64,000 nucleotides of DNA from assembly GCF_000341345.1 (NCBI RefSeq), contig NC_020302.1, positions 39,483 through 103,482 on the forward strand, read 5' to 3'. A program made the translations under genes and the position numbers. This DNA comes from Corynebacterium halotolerans YIM 70093 = DSM 44683. GTDB lineage: Bacteria > Actinomycetota > Actinomycetes > Mycobacteriales > Mycobacteriaceae. This document shows, in pieces, positions 34,679 through 42,888 of the stretch; positions within the stretch are counted from its first letter, which is position 1, and every line of letters starts with the position of its first letter. The notes below the pieces were generated by a model, which saw nothing but the letters and a program-made list of their open reading frames with translations, made no database searches and was not told the origin of the DNA.

Positions 34679-35674
34679 ATGACCGACATCCTCACCCGCG
34701 CCCGCAGCAAAGTTCTCGAGGAAGGCGCCGGTCTCGCCGGGCCCGAGCTGCTCGAGGTACTCACGCTTGCCGACGACCGCATCCCCGAACTCCTTGAACT
34801 CGCCCACCAGGTCCGCCTGCGTTGGTGCGGTGAGGAGGTTGAGGTGGAGGGGATCGTCTCGCTCAAGACCGGTGGTTGTCCCGAGGACTGCCACTTCTGC
34901 TCGCAGTCCGGGCTCTTCGAGTCCCCGGTTCGCTCCGTGTGGCTGGACATCGCCGAACTCGTCGAGGCCGCCAAGCAGACCGCCAAGACCGGGGCTACCG
35001 AGTTCTGCATCGTCGCGGCCGTGAAGGGGCCGGATGAGCGGCTGATGGCCCAGCTGGAGCAGGCTGTCGCCGCGATCCACGCCGAGGTGGACATTCAGGT
35101 CGCAGCATCAGTGGGCACGCTCACCCCGGGGCAGGTGGAACGCCTGGCCGCCGCCGGCGTGCACCGCTACAACCACAACCTGGAGACCGCCCGTTCCTTC
35201 TTCCCGCAGGTCGTCACCACCCACACCTGGGAGGAGCGCCGCGCCACCCTCGAACTGGTGCGCGCCGCCGGCATGGAGGTCTGCTCCGGCGGCATTCTCG
35301 GCATGGGGGAGACCCTCGCCCAGCGCGCGGAGTTCGCCGCCCAGCTCGCCGAGGTTGAACCGGCCGAGGTGCCGATGAACTTCCTCGACCCGCGTCCCGG
35401 AACCCCGTTCGCCGACTATCCCGTCATGGACAGCGCCGACGCCCTGCGGGCCATCGGTGCCTTCCGTCTGGCCATGCCGCGTACCACCCTGCGGTTCGCC
35501 GGCGGTCGCGAGCTCACGCTCGGCGAGATCGGGGCGGAACGAGGGCTGCTCGGCGGTATCAACGCGCTGATCGTGGGCAATTACCTGACCACGCTGGGCC
35601 GGCCCATGGAACAGGATCTGGACATGATGGACCGCGTCCAGCTGCCGATCAAGGCCCTGAACTCGGCGGTGTGA
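34679..35674 (+). CDS. bioB: Biotin synthase
   Basis: 331 residues. The radical-SAM cluster motif is [11 protein letters not shown], followed by the conserved [24 protein letters not shown] and [11 protein letters not shown]. BioB inserts sulfur into dethiobiotin using a [4Fe-4S] and a [2Fe-2S] cluster. AAGGAG at 34669-34674 selects the ATG at 34679. Two BioQ-type operators precede it, so biotin status should control it. The stop overlaps the next gene by 4 bp (GTGA). Confidence 0.95.
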   Translation: MTDILTRARSKVLEEGAGLAGPELLEVLTLADDRIPELLELAHQVRLRWCGEEVEVEGIVSLKTGGCPEDCHFCSQSGLFESPVRSVWLDIAELVEAAKQTAKTGATEFCIVAAVKGPDERLMAQLEQAVAAIHAEVDIQVAASVGTLTPGQVERLAAAGVHRYNHNLETARSFFPQVVTTHTWEERRATLELVRAAGMEVCSGGILGMGETLAQRAEFAAQLAEVEPAEVPMNFLDPRPGTPFADYPVMDSADALRAIGAFRLAMPRTTLRFAGGRELTLGEIGAERGLLGGINALIVGNYLTTLGRPMEQDLDMMDRVQLPIKALNSAV

Positions 35675-35934
35675 CAGTGGCAAGCCATGCATTGACCGAC
35701 GAGCTGGCCGCTGCGGTGCTCGCCGGCGAGCCCCCGCTCTTCCACCCCAACACCGGGCAGGAACTCGCCTCCGGGGCGGAGGTCAGACTCTCACCCGCCG
35801 CGCGCGCTGGGCTGGAGGTCCCCAGATTCTGTCAGCTGTGTGGACGACGGATGAAGGTGCAGGTGCGCCCCGAGGGGTGGTCGGCGTCCTGTTCGCGGCA
35901 CGGGACACTGGATTCCGGGTACCTGGAACGGTGA
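35671..35934 (+). CDS. bsaP: Biotin synthase auxiliary protein (BsaP-like)
   Basis: 87 residues. A GTG start overlaps the bioB stop, giving tight coupling. The body contains [11 protein letters not shown], and the C-terminal half has a Cys cluster: [10 protein letters not shown] and SASCSRHG. The same small gene follows bioB in mycobacteria, where it is reported to keep the BioB iron-sulfur cluster active under aerobic conditions. The cysteines suit cluster or metal binding. The assignment rests on position, size and the Cys pattern. Confidence 0.8.
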   Translation: MTVASHALTDELAAAVLAGEPPLFHPNTGQELASGAEVRLSPAARAGLEVPRFCQLCGRRMKVQVRPEGWSASCSRHGTLDSGYLER

Positions 35935-35935
35935 C

Positions 35936-35951
35936 GGTTTCACGTGAAACA
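35936..35951. other. parS: parS-like ParB binding site
   Basis: GGTTTCACGTGAAACA, 15 of 16 matches to the consensus and identical to the site at 33946. It begins two bases after the bsaP stop codon. Confidence 0.82.
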
Positions 35952-36017
35952 TCTCCGTGGAACCTGCCGTTTGACGGGTGGGCGTCTCCATTGGGTCAAC
36001 ATCGGATCACGAAGCGA

Positions 36018-36033
36018 TGTTTCACGTGGAACC
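36018..36033. other. parS: parS-like ParB binding site
   Basis: TGTTTCACGTGGAACC, 14 of 16 matches to the consensus, 82 bp from the previous site. Confidence 0.7.
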
Positions 36034-36129
36034 TCCTTCGGTGTGTCGGTACCGTCGGGGATATACCCACCCTCCGGGGTGAGTCGAACAGAAGGAAGCA
36101 GATAGCCGATCACGGAAAGGACTCAGGCT

Positions 36130-36393
36130 ATGGGTTTCATGGATAAGGCCAAGGACAAGGCCAAGGATCTCCTGGGAGACGAAGACAAGACTGACGCCGG
36201 ACTGGACAAGGCGGAGCAGGCCGCCACTGACCGTCTCGACGAGGGGCAGTCCGACCGGATCGGAAACGCCCGCGACCTGGCCGACGAACGCATGGGTGAC
36301 CAAGGTGCCGAGCAGGCCGAGCCGCCGGCCACCGAGAACATCGACCAGACCGACCAGCCGCGACCGCACATGGATCCGGACGCCGGGCGTTAA
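36130..36393 (+). CDS. Small Rv0909/MT0933-type antitoxin-like protein
   Basis: 87 residues, very hydrophilic. It opens with MGFMDKAKDKAKDLLG and continues with Asp/Lys/Ala-rich segments (GLDKAEQAATDRLDEGQSDRIGNARD). This matches a family annotated as MT0933-type antitoxins, which also resembles CsbD-like stress proteins. No toxin gene of the usual partner type lies beside it, so a toxin-antitoxin role is doubtful here. A structured region follows it. Confidence 0.65.
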   Translation: MGFMDKAKDKAKDLLGDEDKTDAGLDKAEQAATDRLDEGQSDRIGNARDLADERMGDQGAEQAEPPATENIDQTDQPRPHMDPDAGR

Positions 36394-36833
36394 GTGCCCC
36401 TCGGACCGGAAGAAAACGCCGACCTTCTCTTACCCGCCCGGGAAACCGGGCGACCGTGACGAGGCGGGGGTCGGCGCTTCCATGTCCTCGGTGGACCGCT
36501 CGTTCTCCCTCGTCCCGCGCTGTCCCGGGTACGGCTGCGCCCCTGCTGCGTATCTGGGAAAACAACAGGAAAACGGCCTGATCCGGAGCAAACATGACGG
36601 AGAGGAACTAACGTTGAACCAAGGCTGATCCCCGCCGTCCTTAGGGAGTATGTCATGGCCATGCTGTTCGTCTCCACGTTTCCGCCCACCGCCTTCTCCG
36701 GTGGCGCGGCTTCTCGGCCGGGCCCCACATCGCCGCTGTGCCGGAAGCCGTTCGGGATGTGGCCACCGCGCCACCGGGCGGGGTGAGTCCCGTGAAACCA
36801 CAGGGCAACGCTGATCACGGGGAGGGCCGGGCC
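36394..36833. other. Intergenic DNA with a branched hairpin
   Basis: 440 bp. Around 36417-36473 CGCCGACC pairs with GGTCGGCG, enclosing an inner hairpin (CGCCCGG...CCGGGCG). This may be the terminator of the preceding gene. The rest shows no gene; a weak in-frame extension of the next gene reaches 36738. Confidence 0.4.
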
Positions 36834-37952
36834 GTGCGCACATTCGGGGTGGAGGAGGAGCTGCTCCTGGTCGACGCGGCCACCCTGACCCCGCTGCCCG
36901 TCAGCGGGAGGACGGTGGCCCTGCACAAACAGCGGGCACAGACCGAACACAAGATGGCCCTGGAGTTCAAGCAGGAGCAGATCGAGATCGTCTCCCCGCC
37001 GCAGACCACTCTCGCCGATCAGCTCGAGGCGATCCGGGCGGGCCGGGCCCTGGCCGACGCCGCCGCCGCCCGGCTGGGTGCCCGGGTGATTGCTCTTCCC
37101 ACCGTCCCCGAACTGCTCACCCCGCACCTGGTCCCGGATCCGCGCTTCCGCAGGATCAGTGAACAGTTCGGGCTCACCGCAGTGGAGCAGCTCACCTGCG
37201 GCTTCCACGTCCACGTGGCGGTGGAATCGCGGGAGGAGGGGGTGGCCGTGCTGGACCGGATCCGGGTGTGGTTGCCGGTGCTCCTGGCGCTGAGCGCCAA
37301 CTCCCCGTTCTGGCGCGGCGTCGACACGGCTTTCTCCTCCTACCGCTACCAGGCATGGAACCGTTGGCCCACGACCGGGCCGACCGATGTCTTCGGTTCG
37401 GCCGAGGCCTACGACCGTTACCAGGCCGCTCTGCTGAGCACCCAGGTGCCCATGGACACGGGCATGCTCTACTTCGACGCCCGGGTGAGCGAGCACCTTC
37501 CCACCGTGGAGATCCGGGTCGCCGACGTGTGCCTGGAGGCGGAGCACGCGGCCGTGCTCGCCACGATCACCCGCGCCCTGGTCGAGACCTCCGCCCGCAA
37601 CTGGCGGTCCGGGGTCCCTGCCCCCGGTACGCCCACCCCCGTGCTCCGGACCTGGTCCTGGCAGGCCAGCCGCCACGGCGTGGGCACGGGCCTGATCGAC
37701 CCCGTCACCGGTGCCCCCGCCCCGGCCGGCGAGGTGGTCGGCCATCTGCTGGAGAGCCTGCGCCCGGTGTTCATCGAGTACGGGGAGGAGGCGGCGGTGG
37801 AGGCCGCGGTGGCGGACATGCTGGGCGAGGGCTCCGGGGCCCGGCGCCAGCGCGAGGCGTACTCCGCCCGCCACGACCTGCGCGACGTCGTGACGCTCGC
37901 GCTCGAGGCCACCCACCACGACGGCCCGGCCGAACCGGTCCAAGCGGACTGA
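36834..37952 (+). CDS. YbdK-type carboxylate-amine ligase (glutamate-cysteine ligase 2 family)
   Basis: 372 residues. The N-terminus [14 protein letters not shown] is the family hallmark, followed by [28 protein letters not shown] and [14 protein letters not shown]. These enzymes bind ATP and join glutamate to an amine; E. coli YbdK makes gamma-glutamylcysteine weakly. The GTG at 36834 has GGGGAGGG seven bases upstream and gives exactly the usual YbdK length. Upstream GTG starts (36783, 36738) would add unrelated residues. Confidence 0.85.
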   Translation: MRTFGVEEELLLVDAATLTPLPVSGRTVALHKQRAQTEHKMALEFKQEQIEIVSPPQTTLADQLEAIRAGRALADAAAARLGARVIALPTVPELLTPHLVPDPRFRRISEQFGLTAVEQLTCGFHVHVAVESREEGVAVLDRIRVWLPVLLALSANSPFWRGVDTAFSSYRYQAWNRWPTTGPTDVFGSAEAYDRYQAALLSTQVPMDTGMLYFDARVSEHLPTVEIRVADVCLEAEHAAVLATITRALVETSARNWRSGVPAPGTPTPVLRTWSWQASRHGVGTGLIDPVTGAPAPAGEVVGHLLESLRPVFIEYGEEAAVEAAVADMLGEGSGARRQREAYSARHDLRDVVTLALEATHHDGPAEPVQAD

Positions 37953-38002
37953 GGCGGAAATTTCCCGCTCCGGAAGCCGCCGGCGCGGGTAGGGTGCGGG
38001 GC

Positions 38003-38506
38003 ATGGACGCAAATGAGGTATTCCGTGGTTTCGCCGAGCGGCCGGCCGGGGCCGTCGACCAGCTGCCCGAGCTCACACCAGAACAACTCAACGCCCATCC
38101 CGCCGGACACCCGAACTCCGTGGCGTGGCTGCTGTGGCACACCGGCCGCGAGATCGACGTGCAGCTCTCCACACTGAACGACCGGCCCCAGGTGTGGGAG
38201 GAGTCCGGCTTCCGTGAGCGCCTGAACCTCGGTGAGGCCGGCGACTCATTCGGCTACGGGCATGACGTGGAGCAGGCCGCCGCGATCGAAACCGGCGACC
38301 AGCGCACGCTGCAGGACTACGTCAAGGAGTGCCTGCGGGCGCTGATCGCCTACGCCGGGAGCCTGGAGCCCGCGCAGTGGGACGAGGTCATCGACCACAA
38401 CTGGGATCCGCCGGTCACCCGCGGCGTGCGGCTGACCTCCATCGTGGACGACGCCGTCCAGCACCTCGGGCAGGCCGCCTACGTGGCGGGTATGCCGGAG
38501 CTGTAG
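38003..38506 (+). CDS. DinB-like (DUF664) protein, possibly mycothiol-dependent
   Basis: 167 residues, a four-helix DinB-type bundle. The putative metal-site histidines are in VAWLLWHTGREIDVQ and DAVQHLGQAAYVAGM; a third is near VIDHNWD. Actinobacterial members of this fold include mycothiol-dependent enzymes, and the neighbour is a gamma-glutamylcysteine-ligase-like gene, but the function is unknown. The gene starts 50 bp after the ligase stop. Confidence 0.75.
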   Translation: MDANEVFRGFAERPAGAVDQLPELTPEQLNAHPAGHPNSVAWLLWHTGREIDVQLSTLNDRPQVWEESGFRERLNLGEAGDSFGYGHDVEQAAAIETGDQRTLQDYVKECLRALIAYAGSLEPAQWDEVIDHNWDPPVTRGVRLTSIVDDAVQHLGQAAYVAGMPEL

Positions 38507-38519
38507 GACCGGGCAATCT

Positions 38520-38771
38520 TCAGCGCAGCACGCGCTTGCCCAGCTTCAGGGCCGTGGACAGCGCCGAAACGTATTTCTCCTTCGGCTTCTCCGGCGGCCC
38601 GCTGATCGGCAGCACCCGCTGCACGGCGACGGTGCGCGCCTCCGTGTACTTGAGCAGCCCCTCGTCCGCGTGCACCACGGTGTCTCGGGCCTGGACAGGG
38701 CGCTGGCGCTGGGCCGCTCGCTGGCCCCGGACCGGGTCGCGCGGCTGCTGACCAGGATCCTGGAGGGATAG
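38520..38771. pseudogene. Two head-to-head gene remnants
   Basis: On minus, a frame ending at 38520 reads TVVHADEGLLKYTEARTVAVQRVLPI and ends in KLGKRVLR. On plus, a frame ending at 38771 reads DRALALGRSLAPDRVARLL and ends in TRILEG. Both look like real C-termini, and both lose their upstream part near 38690. The region is a deletion or inversion scar; the original families are not recognised. Confidence 0.45.
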
Positions 38772-38781
38772 CTGAAGGGGT

Positions 38782-39477
38782 TCAGTCGGCCAGGATCGCG
38801 CGGGTCAGATCGGCGACGTGCGGGTCGATGGTGTCCAGGGACGGCAGCGGCAGGGACCCGCCGCTGAACAGCAGCGGCAGCTCGGTGCAGGCCAGGATGA
38901 CCAGTTCCGCGCTGTCGCCGGCGATCAACCGGTCGACGATCCGCAGGAACCCGTCGCGGGTCTCGTCCGTGACGACGCCGTGCTCGAGTTCGGTGGCGAT
39001 CCGGTCCTGGATGTAGCCGATCTCCTCGCCGTCCGGGACGGCCACGTGCACCCCGTCCTCGCGCAGCGGTGAGGCCAGGAAATCATTGGCCATCGTGAAC
39101 TCCGTTCCCAGCAGCACGACGCTGCCGACGCCCGCCTCCGTGACGGCCCGGCGGGTGGAGTCGATGGAGCTGATCAGCGGAATCGGGGAGGATTCCGCGA
39201 GCCGGTCGAAGACGATGTGCGTGGTGTTGGCGGTCAGGGCGGCGGCCTCGGCCCCCGCCGCCGCGAGATTGTCCAGCCCCGCCAGCAGGTAGTCGGTCAG
39301 TCCGTCGAAGTCCTGCCGCCCACAGAAGTCGAAGACCTCGAACGCGCTGAGGTTCTCGATCGTCATCGGCGGGATCGTCGTCTCACCCGCCGCTTTCTGA
39401 ACGGCTTCGGTGATGCGCCGGTAGTAGATGAGTGTGGACTCCGGACCGGTACCGCCTATCAGGCCAAGCTTCCTCAT
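38782..39477 (-). CDS. Aspartate/glutamate racemase family protein
   Basis: 231 residues. The start LGLIGGTGPESTLIYYR and the C-terminal ILACTELPLLF (second catalytic Cys) are typical. The first catalytic position, usually Cys-Asn-Thr, reads TANTTH, so Ala replaces Cys; this occurs in family members whose activity is one-sided or unproven. The ATG at 39477 is chosen; a TTG at 39486 is possible. The amino acid handled is unknown. Confidence 0.82.
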   Translation of the reverse strand: MRKLGLIGGTGPESTLIYYRRITEAVQKAAGETTIPPMTIENLSAFEVFDFCGRQDFDGLTDYLLAGLDNLAAAGAEAAALTANTTHIVFDRLAESSPIPLISSIDSTRRAVTEAGVGSVVLLGTEFTMANDFLASPLREDGVHVAVPDGEEIGYIQDRIATELEHGVVTDETRDGFLRIVDRLIAGDSAELVILACTELPLLFSGGSLPLPSLDTIDPHVADLTRAILAD

Positions 39478-39770
39478 GGGGCCCAATGTAGTCGCGGGCG
39501 GAAGGGGAGTGGTGGGATTCCATTCGGCCGATCGGGCTGCCGTGGTGAGAGGGCCAGCGAGGTGTATTTTTTCGGGCGACCCTCGGTCACGAACAGGGAA
39601 AATGCATTTTTACCCGGTCACCGATGTCGGATCTTGCGCGTGGGTGCCTGCAGGGGATCTGCCGCGAAGCCCGGAAACTTGCCCCGGACTCCCTTAGAGT
39701 GGTCTCCACCACAGAATTGTCCCGGACGCGGCACCGGCGGCGTCCGATGATGACCGAGGAGCGCCCAACC

Positions 39771-41150
39771 ATGTCAGCACCGTCCCGTGTGTCCGCTGCG
39801 ACCCGTCCCGACCCGGAGGCCGGCCAGGCCACCTATGATCTCGACCGCGCGCACGTCTTCCACTCCTGGTCCGCCCAGGACAAGATCTCCCCACTGCCGG
39901 TGGCGGGCGGCGAGAACGCCACGTTCTGGGACTTCGAGGGCAATGAGTACCTCGACTTCAACTCCCAGATGGTCAACCTGAACCTGGGCCACCAGCACCC
40001 GAAGCTGGTCCAGGCGATCCAGGAGCAGGCCGGGAAGCTGGCCACCATCGCACCCAGCTTCGCCAATGACACTCGCTCGGAGGCCGCGCGTTTGATCGCG
40101 GGCGTGGCCCCAGAGGGCATGAACCATGTGTTCTTCACCAACGGCGGTGCCGAGGCCGTGGAGAACGCCGTGCGCATGGCACGCATCCACGCCGGCCGGG
40201 ACAAGGTCATGGCCGCCTACCGCTCGTACCACGGTGCCACGGCCACCGCGATCACGCTCACGGGCGAGCCCCGCCGCTTCAACAACCGCCACACCGACGG
40301 CGGCGTCGTCCACTTCCAGGGCCCGTACACCTATCAGTCGCCGTTCTGGTCGGAGAACGAGGAACAGGAGTCCGAGCGCGCCCTCGAGCACCTGGAGCGG
40401 CAGATCGTCCTCGAGGGTGCCCACACCATCGCCGCGATCATCATGGAGCCGGTCGTCGGCGGCATGGGCGTGATCGTCCCGCCGGTCGGCTACCTCAAGG
40501 GCCTGAAGGAGATCTGCGACAAGTACGGCATCCTGTTCATCGCCGACGAGGTCATGGTCGGTTTCGGCCGCTGCGGCACCTGGTTCACCTTCGAGAACTT
40601 CGACGTCACCCCGGACCTGATCACCTTCGCCAAGGGCAGCAACTCCGGCTACGTCCCGCTCGGTGGGGTGGTGATCAGCGACAAGATCCACGACACCTTC
40701 GCCGAGAAGCCCTTCCCGGGTGGCCTGACCTACTCCGGTCACCCGCTCGCCTGCGCGCCGGTGGTCGCCACCTTCGAGGTCTTCGAGGAGGAGAACATCC
40801 TGGAGCGGGTGCGCGACCTCGGCGAGCGCGTCGTGCGCCCGCGGCTGGAGGAGCTCCGCGAGAAGCATGCCATCGTCGGTGATGTCCGTGGTCTCGGCCT
40901 GTTCTGGGCCATCGAGCTGGTCAAGGACAAGGAGACCCGTGAGCCGCTGGTGCCCTACAACCCCTCCGGCGACCAGATGACGCCCATGAACGAGTTCGCC
41001 GCCGCCTGCAAGAAGGCCGGCCTGTGGCCGTACATCGGCATGAACCGCACTCACATCGCCCCGCCGCTGACCATCTCCGAGGAGGATCTGCTCCGCGGGC
41101 TCGACATCATTGACGAGGCGCTGGGTGGGATCGGCGGTTACGCGGGGTAG
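39771..41150 (+). CDS. Class III PLP-dependent aminotransferase
   Basis: 459 residues. The PLP Lys lies in TFAKGSNSGYVPLGG, the phosphate-binding segment in FFTNGGAEAVENAVRMAR, and the Asp in LFIADEVMVGFGRCG. This matches the omega-amino acid:pyruvate or beta-alanine aminotransferase branch. AGGAG at 39757-39761 selects the ATG at 39771; earlier in-frame starts lack a good site. A partial copy of its 3' end lies at 44750-44881, so a related gene once stood downstream. Confidence 0.88.
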   Translation: MSAPSRVSAATRPDPEAGQATYDLDRAHVFHSWSAQDKISPLPVAGGENATFWDFEGNEYLDFNSQMVNLNLGHQHPKLVQAIQEQAGKLATIAPSFANDTRSEAARLIAGVAPEGMNHVFFTNGGAEAVENAVRMARIHAGRDKVMAAYRSYHGATATAITLTGEPRRFNNRHTDGGVVHFQGPYTYQSPFWSENEEQESERALEHLERQIVLEGAHTIAAIIMEPVVGGMGVIVPPVGYLKGLKEICDKYGILFIADEVMVGFGRCGTWFTFENFDVTPDLITFAKGSNSGYVPLGGVVISDKIHDTFAEKPFPGGLTYSGHPLACAPVVATFEVFEEENILERVRDLGERVVRPRLEELREKHAIVGDVRGLGLFWAIELVKDKETREPLVPYNPSGDQMTPMNEFAAACKKAGLWPYIGMNRTHIAPPLTISEEDLLRGLDIIDEALGGIGGYAG

Positions 41151-41424
41151 GACTTCGCTTATCGACGCCCGTTCCTGCCACTTATGCGTTTCAGGTGTCG
41201 GGCGGCGGGGCTGTCCCGTGGACCTACGCGGTCGCAGTGAAAAAGAGTGAAAACCCGGGGGTGTCCTGCGGCGAGCTGTACCCGGGCTACTCTGCACCCC
41301 GAGTTCACTGACCGGAAGGCAACCCTTCACCTTCCGGAAATCCGCCATTCAAACCCGTGTTCTACGGTGGCTGACCGGCTCATCTGCCTGATGAGTTCCC
41401 GCTGTCCCCGTTCAGGAGAATACG
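41151..41424. other. Intergenic region before the secreted protein gene
   Basis: 274 bp. CCGGAAGG and CCTTCCGG at about 41313-41339 form a hairpin that may end the aminotransferase transcript. AGGAG at 41413-41417 is the ribosome site for the TTG start at 41425. Confidence 0.4.
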
Positions 41425-42687
41425 TTGCGTTTACGGCACCTCGCCCTGGTCCTTGCCCCCGCCCTGCTCGCCGGTTCCGTCGGAGCGGCGGCTCCTTCCG
41501 TTGCCGCTGATCCAGGCCCGACGTATCCGCTCACCATCGATTCCGGATCCTGGGACGCCGGTCACATCCAGGGCATCGCCATCGACGAGGAGAACGGGTA
41601 CGTCTACCACTCGTTCACCCAGATGCTCGTCAAGACCGACCTCCAGGGGAACGTGATCGGCACCGTCGAGGGCTTCACGGGGCACCTGGGCGATCTCGAC
41701 TTCAACCCGGAGGACGGCCGCGTCTACGGTTCTCTGGAGTACAAGGACGAGGAGTCCTTCTACATCGCGATCTTCGACGTGGACAAGATCACCGAGGTCG
41801 GCATGGACGCCGAGGACTCCGGCATCGTGACAGCGGTCTACCTCGAGGAGGTCGTCGAGGACTTCACCGCCGACATGAACGGTGACGGTGTGTTTGACGG
41901 CGACGTCGCCGACACCCCCGATCACCGCTACGGCTCGAGCGGAATCGACGGGGTGTCCTTCGGGCCCAGGTTCGGTGATCCGGACGGGGAGCAGCGGCTC
42001 ATGGTCGCGTACGGCATCTACGAGAACAACGAGCGGGACGACAACAACTACCAGGTCATCCTGGAGTACGACACGTCGGAGTGGGCGCAGTACGAGAAGC
42101 CGCTGACGCAGGCCGATCCGCACCAGTCCGGCCCCGCCGACGAGGACAGCAAATTCTTCGTGCCCACCGGCAACACCCGCTACGGCGTCCAGAATCTGAC
42201 CTACGACGACCACAGCGGTCTGTGGTACCTCGGCGTCTACCGCGGCTCCAAGCCCGAGTTCCCCAACTACGGACTGTATGTCGTCGACGGTGCCTCACAG
42301 CCGGAGCTCGAGGAGCTGAAGGGGCAGCCGGTCGAGGACTCCGGGCTGGTCGTGCCTCTCGCGGACCTGGGGATCGTCGACCCCGCAACCGGAATCACCG
42401 GTTTTGAGGACAAGGCGGACGTCGGCATCGAGCCGATCGGCGACGGGTACTTCTACCTCGCCGAGGATTTCGATGACCTCTCATCGGGTGAGAAGCGCGA
42501 GTCCGCGACGCTCCACCTGATGAAGTGGACCGCGGACACTCCCCGCGGATTCGAGAAGGTCGAGGAAGGCGACGCCCCGGCCCTGCCGCAACCGGCCGAG
42601 GATGAGCCCGACCCCTCCGGCGACCGCCCCCTTCCCGGGAGCAGCATGTCGTCCATGCCCGGTGGGGCCTTCTCCAGTCAGTCCTGA
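41425..42687 (+). CDS. Secreted beta-propeller-like protein with Ser-rich tail
   Basis: 420 residues from a TTG start with AGGAG seven bases upstream. A signal peptide (LVLAPALLAGSVGAAAPSVA) is followed by repeats of the type HIQGIAIDEENGYVYHSF and GHLGDLDFNPEDGRVYGS, which suggest a beta-propeller. A Ca-loop-like segment DMNGDGVFDGD is present. The tail is Pro/Ser/Gly-rich (PGSSMSSMPG). I do not recognise a family with certainty. The next gene encodes another secreted protein with a similar tail. Confidence 0.7.
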   Translation: MRLRHLALVLAPALLAGSVGAAAPSVAADPGPTYPLTIDSGSWDAGHIQGIAIDEENGYVYHSFTQMLVKTDLQGNVIGTVEGFTGHLGDLDFNPEDGRVYGSLEYKDEESFYIAIFDVDKITEVGMDAEDSGIVTAVYLEEVVEDFTADMNGDGVFDGDVADTPDHRYGSSGIDGVSFGPRFGDPDGEQRLMVAYGIYENNERDDNNYQVILEYDTSEWAQYEKPLTQADPHQSGPADEDSKFFVPTGNTRYGVQNLTYDDHSGLWYLGVYRGSKPEFPNYGLYVVDGASQPELEELKGQPVEDSGLVVPLADLGIVDPATGITGFEDKADVGIEPIGDGYFYLAEDFDDLSSGEKRESATLHLMKWTADTPRGFEKVEEGDAPALPQPAEDEPDPSGDRPLPGSSMSSMPGGAFSSQS

Positions 42688-42888
42688 TCTCTTGGCCCGG
42701 CTGATGTAGAGGCGGCCGCCTTCACCAGACTCAGTTGCCGCTGCTGCCTGCCCCTGCCGGCCCGCAACCCGGGCCCACCCCTTCATCTGTCCTCCGTTGA
42801 CGGTTCGAAACCACGTCACCGAGACGCAGGTCAGGCCGTTTTCCCTCAGTACCGCCAGTACATTCTCGAACAAATACCAGGATGCCCC

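Noticed and set aside
36130..36393. Complete toxin-antitoxin pair
   Set aside because: No toxin-like gene lies on either side; only the antitoxin-like family match remains.
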